Of a DNA stretch of 64,000 nt, positions 1-9,024 are shown piece after piece. The stretch comes from Bemisia tabaci (taxonomy: Eukaryota; Arthropoda; Insecta; Hemiptera; Aleyrodidae). The first letter of the stretch is position 1, and each line of letters begins with the position of its first letter. The notes beneath the pieces were generated by a model that ran no database searches, was not told where the DNA came from, and worked only from the letters and a program-made list of their open reading frames with translations. The position numbers and the translations under genes are program-made. The stretch is from the NCBI RefSeq assembly GCF_918797505.1, contig NC_092794.1:27410218-27474217 (forward strand), read 5' to 3'.

Positions 1-240
1 GGCACAGCACCGTTCAGCTTCCTCCTTTCTTTCTGACCCAGTGACCTACTACTTCCCAACCTGCCCGCCCGCGGCCCCCCGCCCCCTCCCCCGTCGCCAC
101 GTCTCGCTCCAGCTCCACCGATCCTCGCCGCCACGCCTCCCCGCTCCGCCGCCGACGCCGAGCCGGGAAACCAAATCCGGATCTTTTCATCGGGGAACCA
201 GCAGTGACGACCAGATTTTCAAAATTCCACCCGTCTAATT
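1..240. other. C-rich, CpG-containing edge segment, no gene supported
   Basis: The first ~170 bases are strikingly rich in C and CpG compared with the AT-rich DNA that follows. A short open frame at 41-238 gives only a Pro/Arg-rich low-complexity peptide, which is what C-rich DNA produces by chance. The segment could be the edge of a CpG-rich promoter or exon lying outside the window, or a repeat. I cannot tell which. Confidence 0.3.
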
Positions 241-535
241 TTGATGACTGGACAACGTTTCTACATGTCCGGAAAGTCCGGAAATAGTACTGATTTTTCC
301 AGGGCGGTTCAAAAAGGGCAGATTTTCAAAATTCCACCGGTCTAATTTTAATGACTGGACAAGGTTTCTACATGTCCGGAAAGTCCGGAAATAGTACCTA
401 CTGATTTTTCCAAGGCGGTTCCAAAAAGGCAGATTTTCAAAATTCCACCGGTCTAATTTTAATGACTAGACAAGGTTTCTACATGTCCGGAAAGTCCGGA
501 AATTGTACTGATTTTTCCAAGGAGTACTGAAAAAG
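212..535. repeat. Three ~110-bp tandem units
   Basis: The block starting CAGATTTTCAAAATTCCAC begins at about 212, 319 and 430. Each unit continues through a TCTACATGTCCGGAAAGTCC motif and a CTGATTTTTCC motif. The unit resembles the left part of the CAGGGTGTCTAC-type element seen complete at 20962-21287, so this looks like local amplification of one end of that element. Confidence 0.7.
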
Positions 536-766
536 TGCGGAAATTGCGAAAGAAGGTCTGTAATTTTTTCCATTTTTTTGTCATTTTTGTCGCAATTTGA
601 GCGAGAAATTCAAATTTTGGAAATTTTTCGAATTTCATCAAATGGAGGTACTGAAGAAGTTCTGAATTTTTCTGTTGAGGAGGTACTCAATTTCTTGAGA
701 ATTTACTGAAGAAGTACTGTAAAAGTACTGATTTTTGACCGGCCTGTCGTAGTAGACACCCTGCTG
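470..766. mobile_element. Degenerate copy of the CAGGGTGTCTAC inverted-repeat element
   Basis: The interior (GTACTGAAAAAGTGCGG, TTTTTGTCGCAATTTGAGCG, TTTTTCTGTTGAGGAGG) matches the complete copy at 20962-21287 in the same order and orientation. The right end GTAGACACCCTG is intact at 755-766. The left end is degraded or merged into the tandem units before it. The element has no coding capacity. Confidence 0.65.
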
Positions 767-1512
767 GAGACTTTGCAGGTGTCTGAAATTTGATGAATTT
801 CGTGTTTGAATGGACGCTACCAAGAGAGCTGAACACGAGGATAACCTTGGTTCATAAATTGAACACTTATTGGGGGAAAAATGGCAAAATGATCTAATCT
901 GCTAGAATACATGCGTTTAAATGGGGAATGCCGACAGATGACGTCACTAGGCCGCGCATTTTCTCCCTTTTAAATCTATTTATATACTGTTTCCCATGGC
1001 CGAAAAAATTATGACAAATACCATAAAATCAGCTCTTTAAGCACTTTCAGATGAAGCGATAAAAAAATGTGCGTACAAATTCTCTATTGAACGCTTCCAT
1101 CAAAACCGCGGGATCTGGGAGTCTACAAGTCCGGTGGACTGAGGATTTCGTTAAGCCTTATCCACACGAGCGCAGTTTCGGCGAATTAGTACCACGAATG
1201 GGGGGGGGGGGGGGGGGTTCGAGGAACAAGTTATGGGTAAGTTGTAACACGTTTGCCGAGTTCGCGCCGAGTGCCTCGAACCGCGCTCGTGTGGACAAGA
1301 CGGAACTTCACGGAAATCAGAAAAAAGTCATTTTGACGATGACTGGAAATAGGCTGTGAGTTTAACAAGAATGCGCCAAGTCGCACTTTGAAGACAAATG
1401 AATGAATGAGTAAAAAAACAAGAAATAATGAGTTGGGAATAGTTTAGAATTCAACTAGGTCGTAAATCCTCCGTCATTTGCGGTGAAATTACCATCGCAA
1501 ATTGTTTATTTT
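767..1512. other. Non-coding stretch, nothing firm
   Basis: No convincing gene is present. A TGACGTCA octamer lies near 939 and is followed by a TATA-like ATTTATATA around 980, but no coding exon can be tied to it. A G homopolymer run lies near 1200-1217. Confidence 0.4.
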
Positions 1513-2484
1513 CAGCACCCTGGTAAAAATTGGCAGTAGAATCTGTGTTTCAAAATACCGTAGACCTACAGCCGGCTGTAATATTTCCAATAGCTTCTAT
1601 AGCCGGCTACACAATTTCTTATAGCCTTTTATATGCGATGGCGATTAAGCAACAGCCTAGCGATAAAATGTCTGCTAAACGTTACTAATTACGGATGCTA
1701 GGACTTAATGAGTTTTTGGACTACCGCTCTCTTTTTAGGCCGTAGTATCTTGATTTATTTTGCGAGGAAAGCTCCGTACTTTTGAAGGAAGCCTGCCATT
1801 CCTGATATTTTGGAGCGCCTTCAATTTCGTATGATACTGTGCAATACCTCTGGTGTGAAATAGTTGCTTCAAGCGCCGTGGTACGCTGCGGCGCGGCACG
1901 GAGCAGCGGGCGGGCAGCCAGCGCGAAACGCGCACTGGCGCCTACAAACCTAACAGGGATACTTCACGCATTGCGCAATGCGTGAAGTATCCCTGTTAGG
2001 TTTGTAGGCGCCAGTGCGCCGCCGCTCCGCTTTGTGTTAGGCTCTAATATTTAATCCCGTGGAGTCAGCGTTTTTCAACTCATGACTTTGAAATGTTTGC
2101 ACACTCTGAATGGATTATTCTCATTTTAATTGATGAAAAAAAAATATGTATTAAAGGAAAATATAATGTGTGTTTTGTAAATATTAAGGTGGTTCCGTGT
2201 CAAACTTAATGATTTCCAAAGCACACGAATTTCTACACAATTTCTTATTTCCTTTTATAGCCGATGGCAAAAAAGCAACAGCCAGGCGACAAAGTGTAAA
2301 GCCCGGCGATAGGAACTATAGCCCGGCTGTATAATTTTTTATCGCTTCGTGAAGACCGGCCGTATGATTTTTTCCACTTTCTACAGGCAGCTATATGATT
2401 TTCTTTCGCCTTCTTAAGTCGGCTATAAGAATTCCTATGGTATTTTGAAACACAGCTCCTATCGCCAGTTTTTACCAAGGCACT
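1513..2484. mobile_element. ~970-bp element with inverted ends, carrying a nested palindrome
   Basis: The left end CACCCTGGTAAAAATTGGC (from 1516) and the right end GCCAGTTTTTACCAAGGCAC (to about 2484) are inverted copies. Matching inner stretches include GTGTTTCAAAATACC near 1546 and its reverse complement near 2440. Several short direct repeats of an ATAGCCGGCTGTATAATTTT type fill the inside. No transposase frame is visible, so this is probably a non-autonomous element. The 90-bp palindrome at 1930-2019 sits inside it. Confidence 0.6.
1930..2019. repeat. Perfect 90-bp palindrome
   Basis: Base-by-base comparison shows two 45-bp arms that are exact reverse complements with no spacer, centred on TTGCGCAA at 1971-1978. 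Each arm carries GCGCAATGCGTGAAGTATCC and a TTTGTAGGCGCCAG motif. The arm sequence recurs, diverged, as two tandem units at about 51280-51432, so it belongs to a dispersed family. Confidence 0.9.
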
Positions 2485-3892
2485 TTGAATGCACATTTTC
2501 GACGTAAAAAGTCGTGGAATTTTGATAATGCTAGTCAAGGTAAAACTGGAAAAGTTAGATTTTTCCTCGGAATTTCCCTTGTAGACACCCTGATTCATTG
2601 TGAAACCAAATTACTATCGTGCTACCACGGGTAAATAGTAACAGCCCAGTTTTCTTCAAAATTCGACTTATTTGATCGCGATGAACTGAGCGGTTCCATT
2701 AAAGCAGCGAAACACACCATATTTGCAAATTGTAGGTTTCAGGAACAGTAACTCCGAACTTTCCCGCGAGATAGCAGTATCTCCCACTTTCGTGTGCAAA
2801 GTGGCACATTTTAATGCTGACTACCCGCCTTAGAATTTTTTCATTTCTCCTTTTTGTTATTTTATGAACATTATTCACGCAAGCATGTGAAAGATTGCAC
2901 ATACTGCTGTCAAACATGAAACCTCAAAGTCCCTTCTTTTATCGGTGAAGGTGAATTTCTTTGTCTTTGATCACCAAAACAATTATTTTGGATGAGTATA
3001 GACAATTTAACGAGGACGGAAGGAATTGTTCAGAAAAATTCCGCTCAGACACCTTTTGGTCCATTTTTCAAAAAGTCCCAATACTTTATTTCTAGAGTTA
3101 CGACTCTCTCCGGTTATTCGGCAGAGATATTATACAATTTTCCGGAGAACTAGGAAGCTGTATGTTCCAGGAACTCCTCAGGAAATAGATGATGCCATAG
3201 TAACACCAAGTATTGATCGCGTTTCCAAGCTTGGAAAAGCTTATAACACCTTTCAAAATGAGCAAATAGAGATTCGAAGTTGAAGCACCAAATTAGGACG
3301 TTTCTCATCGGGTATCTGCTTGTGGTGGTCGCACGAAGTGGCGACTCATAGTGGAAGGAATCCGTGGCGGAGAAATCATATGTCTTCATTTCAAATTTGA
3401 AGGAGCAGGTGCATTTAAAATATTTTTGTATCCCATCGCATCGTTTCCCCCAAAATTTACTCATTTTTGCGGAAGGACAACAAACATGATCACGACAACA
3501 ATTATTATGAAAATGTATGGCCATCTGGTTTGGTATTGGAATCTGAAGATGGGCTGGGCAGTCGTCTGAATTTCATAGTGTACACACATAATTAGCGTTT
3601 TTAAGTGTTATATCTGTTGGAGATAAAAAAAATTGAATGATGTCCCCTGGAATTCCACCAATTTCAATCACAAAGAGAATAAGAAATCTCATTTTTCTCA
3701 ATCTGGTCGTTTATAAGGCAAAACTTATGACTCAGCTTGATTGATTCAGACCGCTCCTCTTTCGATCATCCGAGGTTTGTGACGTCGAGCCACTTGAGAG
3801 TGAGAATAGTTCAAAACGTCCTAAGTGCCATCAGCGACTAGATTGTTGATCGGTTAGTAAACCCCTACATCGAAAAATAGCATTTGCAAAGT

Positions 3893-4230
3893 AGGGATTT
3901 ATTCTGCTGTGCTAAGGACGAACACCTTACGAGCCTTTTATAGCGTTCGTCAAGAAAGGGATTTATTCTGCCGTGCTAAGGAAGAACGCCTTATGAGCCT
4001 TCAGCGTTCGCCAAGGAAGGGATTTATTCTGCCGGGCTAAGGAAGAACGCCGTATGAGCCTTTAGGCGTTGCCAAATTTCCTTCGGCAAAATACGAATTC
4101 CCAGCCATGTGCATATTTTGGTCCCGATTTTGTGGAGAATTTCATCCACAATTCAATCTACAGAATCTGAAAATTTCAAGGAAAAACATGCATGAATTTC
4201 CTCAAGAATGAATATCAGAAATTATGAAAT
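3893..4230. repeat. Triplicated, decayed copy of the CTGCCGTGCTAAGG element
   Basis: GGGATTTATTCTGC followed by a variant of CGTGCTAAGGAAGAACGCC occurs three times, beginning near 3893, 3957 and 4018 (period ~61-64 bp). The third unit continues into GCCAAATTTCCTTCGGC and then into the AT-rich interior typical of this family (ATTTCAAGGAAAAACATGC). No right-hand end was found. Confidence 0.65.
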
Positions 4231-4392
4231 CAGGAATTAGCAGTCATAAATCAGGATTTCTCTAAATGAAAAAAAAAGAAAAAAAAAAAAACTATAGACA
4301 CCCTTGTTAATTCGAGTTATTTTCATCCAGATTTGTTTCAAATCCATTCGAATGGCTCAGACCAACCGATTACTGCTGAGCTCCAATCCTCG

Positions 4393-4568
4393 TCGGTGCC
4401 CTGAATTTTGCGCGTGATGTGCTGGTCACACGCTCAAATTCCCATCGATTTCCGATCAAATGGTGACTGGATAACTATCGACCGCCATCTTGGTCATCAT
4501 TTTGATCAGAATTTGACGGGAATTTGATGGTGTAACCAGGCCATGACGCGCAAAATTCAGGCATCGGA
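4393..4568. mobile_element. Small fold-back element (~175 bp)
   Basis: The left arm CCCTGAATTTTGCGCG near 4399 is matched by CGCGCAAAATTCAGG near 4547 in inverted orientation. The inner GTCACACGCTCAAATTCCC matches GGGAATTTGATGGTGTAAC. No open frame is present. It fits a MITE with imperfect long terminal inverted repeats. Confidence 0.6.
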
Positions 4569-4615
4569 CTGATGACCTCCACATTCAAGCCACATTCAGC
4601 TCTCATATTCAGTGT

Positions 4616-5114
4616 ATGATTCCGGCTTCAAACGCCCACGCAGGACGTGACGACGTGACGGCGGCCGAGATGTTTCGGTGTCCCTCTGCCCACTGGAAGC
4701 TCGCACTTTCGATAGCGCGACGGGAGCCGAAGCCTCACGTCAACGTGTACGTGGACGTCACGTCGCGCGTCGACGACTCCACACCCTCGCGATTCCGGCG
4801 TCGCGGCGCGAGTTCATCGTCCACCGCCTCGACGACGCGTTTCGGATCCCGGCGCGGCGCGGCGCGGCGCGGCGTTGCGTCGTCGTCGGCGAAAAGCGCG
4901 TCTCCGGGCGGGGGTCTCGGTCGGGGTTAAGTGGTTTCCGCGGTGTGCTGCAGTGCGGCGCCGCGCCGGGTTCCCGCCCTTTTCGTCGCTCCTAATTGCT
5001 CGATTTCGACTCGGCCCGGAGCGCGTTGCACGATCGCCCCGGGCCACGCGACAGGACGCCCCGCGCTGTGGTTTTCGGCCTCAGAACCGCGCCAAAACTC
5101 GAGTTCGAAAATGA
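4616..5114. other. GC- and CpG-rich block
   Basis: About 500 bases are much richer in G+C and CpG than the neighbourhood. Several overlapping frames are open on both strands, giving Arg/Ala/Ser-rich peptides, as expected from composition alone. There are no recognisable domains and no convincing splice structure. It may be a CpG-rich promoter or 5' exon region upstream of FAR gene A, or a GC-rich repeat. Confidence 0.3.
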
Positions 5115-5149
5115 TCTTTGACTCCGGTCCATCAGACCCGGGTGTAGGG

Positions 5150-5695
5150 CTTCTAATGCCTTTGAATCGAGGATGCATTAGAAAACGGAAAAAAGTGGAA
5201 TATAAAGAAGAAGAAGAAGAAAGTGGAAGAGGAGAAGAAGAAGGAAGAAAGAGGAAGAAAGTGGAAGAGGAAGAAGAAGGAGAAGAAAAAGAAGAAAGTG
5301 GAAGAGGAGAAGATGAAAAATAATAAGAAAGTGGAAGAGGAAGAAGGAAGAGGAGAAGAAGATAGTGGAAGAGGGAGAAGGAGAAAGTGGGAGAGGAAGA
5401 AAGTGGAAGAGGAAGAAGAAAGAAGAAGAAAAAGAAGAAAGTGGAAGAGGAGAAGAAGAAAAATAAGAAGAAAGTGGAAGAGGAAGAAGGAAGAGGAGAA
5501 GAAGAAAGTGGAAGAGGGAGAAGGAGAAGAAGGAGAAAGTTGAAGAGGAAGGAGAATGATAAGAAAGAGGAGGAGGAGGAGGAGAAGAAAAAATATTGGA
5601 AGATGAAGAAGAAGAAGAAGAAGAAGAAAGTGGGAGGAGAAAAAGGAGAATGTGGAATTGGAAGACGCCAAATACATTTTTCCGTCTCCTCTCAT
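5150..5695 (+). repeat. Purine-rich (GAA/GGAAGA)n element, copy 1
   Basis: About 460 bases (roughly 5189-5650) are almost purely purine on the plus strand, built from GAA, GGA and GTGGAAGAGG units. Unique borders are TTCTAATGCCTTTGAATCG on the left and GGAATTGGAAGACGCCAAAT on the right. The same borders occur inverted at 6412-6720. Long Lys/Glu or Phe/Ser/Leu frames here are composition artefacts. Confidence 0.85.
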
Positions 5696-5888
5696 TTTTC
5701 GTTTTCCTCGTCCTTCGCTTTTTCTCCATCTGCAACTTGGCCGCCCGACTCGGAAAACAGGCTGGAGTCTGAAGGACTATATAGTCAGTGTTTCAATGAA
5801 ATCGAGCGATTTCAGCTGTAAAATAGCTTCGGCCAGGTGTGGAGGTCGAAACCCAGTGCGTCGGGCGTCACAGTCACTGCTTGTCGCG

Positions 5889-6200
5889 CAGGGATGGCGA
5901 TTTTTAATCGATTGTTCGAGGTCGAATAAAAATCGGGATCGATTTTTCGAGCCGAAATCGAATCACTGAAACGAATCGAAATTTCCTGCGTCTATGTGTC
6001 ACCTGAGGCCTAGATTCTGTGAAACCCGAGTTTCATTTCAAGTTCGGTTTTAGTAGTTGCGTTTTTGGCGTTGAACTTGGGTTTTTTAATATTAAGAATC
6101 GATTTTTCATAGGATTCTAAAATCGACTCGATTTACATTGAAAATCAGATCGATTCCCCGAAATCGATGTGTTCGAAAAAATTGCAATTTTTCGGTTCGG
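5889..6200. mobile_element. Probable hAT-type non-autonomous fragment
   Basis: The stretch begins CAGGGATGGCGATTTTTAAT and contains repeated ATCGATTTTTC motifs in both orientations, ending near AAATCGATGTGTTCG. The start and the ATCGATT-rich interior resemble the hAT-type element at 44301-45124, which starts TAGTGATGGCGATTCTT. I did not find a clear right end or target duplication here. Confidence 0.4.
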
Positions 6201-6411
6201 CCCGGCAACGCTGACGGCTCCCCGCGTCAATTTCCCCATTTCCCCCCTCTGAAAGCAAAGCTCATTCAGCGCGCCACTTAAATCACTCACTCGGCTAGCG
6301 CGTTGCCGCTTCGAGCCTCGAGCCGCGTCACGGATCACTCATCGAGGTCGATCATAAATGACGTCACGTATCTAGAGAAGAAGAAGAAGAAGAAGAAGAA
6401 GAAGCAGCAAG

Positions 6412-6631
6412 TGGAGACGAAGAAGATGGAAAAATGTATTTGGCGTCTTCCAATTCCACTTTCTTCTTTTTCTCCTCCCACTTTCTTCTCCTTCTTCTTC
6501 ATCTTCCAATATTTTTTCTTCTTCTCCTCCTCCTCCTCCTCCTCCTTCTTCTCATTCTTCTTCCTCTTCAACTTTCTTCTTCTTACTCTCCCACTTTCTC
6601 CTTCTTCTTCTCCTTCTCCTTCTTCTCTTAC

Positions 6632-6669
<38 letters not shown>

Positions 6670-6720
6670 TATATTCCATTTTTTTCTGTCTTCTATTGCA
6701 TCTTCGATTCATTAGAAGGA
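6412..6720 (-). repeat. Pyrimidine-rich inverted copy of the purine element, copy 2
   Basis: This is the reverse-oriented, shorter copy of 5150-5695. It contains AAAATGTATTTGGCGTCTTC at the left and GATTCATTAGAAGG at the right, with a (CTT/CTC)n core of roughly 230 bases. The two copies form a large inverted repeat with a ~720-base spacer. Confidence 0.85.
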
Positions 6721-7318
6721 AGAAGGACAGAGGAGAAGAAGAACAGAGACACGACTATCTAGAGACAGCCACGTTCCGAGGGATACAAAACTCACGCAAT
6801 CGCATGGAGCTTTTAAAAATAAAAATAAAAATAAAATAAGAGGGGGAATAATAAATATTTTGGAAAATTTAGGGGCTATAATCTCTTTTGGGGGCACTCA
6901 TCGAAAATAAACTTTTTTGAAGAAAAAAAAACCAGATTTTGATTCTCATGATTTTTGCGACTGTCGACAGGAGATAGTCCCTAGATGAACCCGTTCTTTT
7001 TAAATCAACTGACGGGGGTCCGAAAAGCTGGCCTTGAGAGCGCGAAGCGCCCCCAGACCCCCTAGAATCATTATATCAACGGAGAAAGAAACCAACGCGA
7101 TCACTTGGAATTTTAATGTGTAAATCATTCTTCACACAGAGGAGAAAAATTAGGGAGGTTTTCAAGAAATGGCGTTGAGTATTTTTCCATTTTAAAAATA
7201 AAGTATGATTGAAAGTCTGCATCGTCGCAAAGCAAGATACGCGTTCCTGCAGTTTCACCATCAATTTGTGTATGCGTGCGTCGCAGGCAACAAGTAAGCG
7301 GCAATAGTTCGCATCGGC

Positions 7319-7554
7319 GCACAGTGGATCGAGTCAATGGGAGAGATTGGATAAAATTTGGAAACTTTGAAAGCTTATAACTCCGTCCATACGAAACTTT
7401 GAGGATCTAAAAGTGGTTTCATTAGTTTCCTCGTGAAATTTCTTTCCCGAAGCACCCTTCAAAATTAAAAATGTGGTGAAATAAACAACAGAATTTGCAG
7501 TTTTAGTAAAAAATTCCATGTCTGACCTCTCTGATTGACTCGATCCACAGTGCG
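7319..7554. mobile_element. Inverted-repeat element, CGCACAGTGGATCGAGTCAA ends
   Basis: The left end GCACAGTGGATCGAGTCAAT lies at about 7319 and its reverse complement ATTGACTCGATCCACAGTGC ends at about 7553. The interior is AT-rich and non-coding. A related end (ATTGACTCGATCCATTGTGC) is present at about 14212-14231, so the family is dispersed. Confidence 0.65.
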
Positions 7555-8209
7555 ATGTGTAGAGAGCCTCGAAATCCAGAGCACCATCTCGATCGAGAGC
7601 GCCTTCGCTCTCCCGTGATACCACCAGCTTTGCCTAGGAGTTAGTTTAGTTGCTGAACCTAACCAAACCTAACTCAAGTCATTGATTGCAACGCGCGCAC
7701 TCGCGAGTGGGCCAGCTCCAGCTGGCATCGTGGATTCGTGGATTTGACGATAAAAAAGAAGTTTATTTCAACGATTGATGATGATGATGGTGGTGACGTG
7801 TGTAGCCATGGTGTACCTTAAGGTGGAAGTTGAAATCGGCGGCGGAAAACCCAGTTCGGGATTAAACTCATCGCTTTTCAGTTTTCGATGTCAAGCTTTG
7901 TTTTCGCGCAATTAGGAAGGAACATTGGATCATGAATGTTTCAAGCCATAATTCTCAATATAAATGATGTTACAAGCGTTTGAAATGAATTGTTTCTAAA
8001 GTTGACGACGACACCAACAAGACTCATTCCGACGTTTTTGTCTGAATTTCGATCCATCGTCTTGTAACTTTGGATTGTTCTGAGACAGGTCAATTTTTGA
8101 AATTCTTCGGTTATTTCTGTGGTAATCCATTCAACGCGATTTTAACTTTTCTAAATCTTAGAAGTGTGAGGAAATTTCAATTTCTTTGATGACCTACAAT
8201 TTCCCAATT

Positions 8210-8385
8210 TGTTGGTTGAATTTTTTTTAAAATTTCACTGAATTTTATCGGCAGCTCAAAGAAAATTCAGTAAAATTTTCAGACAGCTTCGTCAAACAAT
8301 TTCTCTGTAAGAAAATAAAATGGCGGCGGAAAGTTTTAAACGTCGCATGACGCTCGTGATACTATGGCCGGAAGGTGACTAATAT
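8210..8385. repeat. Dispersed fold-back repeat fragment (GGCGGCGGAA family)
   Basis: TTTCACTGAATTTTATCGGC and AATTTCTCTGTAAG, followed by AAATGGCGGCGGAAAGTTTT and a GTGATACTATGG motif, recur at about 15515-15930 and 57042-57170, partly in inverted order. It is non-coding and lies upstream of FAR gene A. Confidence 0.6.
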
Positions 8386-8412
8386 AACGTTATTTCACGT
8401 TATCTGGTCCTT

Positions 8413-8439
8413 GATAACGTTATCCTTGATAACGTTATC
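8413..8439. promoter_or_regulatory. Tandem pair of GATAACGTTATC palindromes
   Basis: The perfect 12-bp palindrome GATAACGTTATC occurs at 8413-8424 and again at 8428-8439, 15 bp apart, with partial copies (ATAACGTTATTTCACGTTATC) just upstream. The pair lies ~600 bp before the FAR A start codon. It could be a dimer-binding site, but it could equally be a short repeat. No function is shown. Confidence 0.25.
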
Positions 8440-8849
8440 TGGGCGCACTATTTCGGCTGCTTTCGCACTGTCTCTGCTATTTTGGCCCATTTCTTTTTAT
8501 TTTTTCCCCCAATATTAATGCACATTTTGCTTGACTTGATGACATAATGTAATATGTCAAAAAACTGAGCGTATTTTATTGTCTGTTTCAGGTATGACAC
8601 GAGGAAATGGCTCCAAAAATCCGGCTGCCAGAGGTAATTCCGCGGCGTTCGTCCTGGTCTCGCACCGCTGCGGCGAAACAGCGGTGAACCCAAGCCCCGT
8701 TCAAAAACATTCCCAGTGATTTACATTTTTTTTTTCTTTGAATTTTTTGTTTCTCGTCCCCTTTGTTTCTGTTAATCGTTGCGCACGCAGTCAGCCACGA
8801 GCCGTGGCCTTTGTTATTATTTATCTAATCGACTAAGTATTAAATACCG

Positions 8850-8880
8850 TTTATACATATTTTATTTTTTTTACTTACAG
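8850..8880 (+). promoter_or_regulatory. Putative splice acceptor of a 5' UTR intron, FAR gene A
   Basis: A T-rich tract ends in TTACTTACAG at 8880, about 145 bases before the start codon at 9025, with no competing coding frame. It looks like the 3' end of an intron in the 5' leader. The upstream exon was not located. Confidence 0.4.
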
Positions 8881-9024
8881 TAGTTAGTTGAATTTTTCTA
8901 CGAGTTGTTTTCCACGGTGACGCGTTGAGGTTTCTGTCCGGGAATGCGTTGCGATCGTTGAGTGTTGCCTATCCCACGGTGCGTTCGCGTTCATGTAACA
9001 ATTCAAATTTCCCGCGCTTCAACG

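Noticed and set aside
930..1010. TGACGTCA followed by a TATA-like motif, a possible promoter
   Set aside because: No exon or gene follows on either strand, and similar octamers occur at about 6359 and 34891. Likely chance or repeat-borne.
1600..2460. Repeated GCCGGC/ATAGCC motifs that looked like a CRISPR-like or tRNA array
   Set aside because: Spacing and sequence are irregular, no cloverleaf forms, and the block lies between inverted transposon ends in a eukaryotic genome.
4616..5323. Overlapping Arg/Ala-rich frames in the GC-rich block
   Set aside because: Several frames on both strands are open at once, as expected from high GC. No recognisable protein feature.
5153..5735. Long Phe/Ser/Leu-rich and Lys/Glu-rich open frames on both strands
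   Set aside because: They are direct translations of a (GAA/GGA)n purine tract. All frames of such DNA are open, and no domain or splice context exists.
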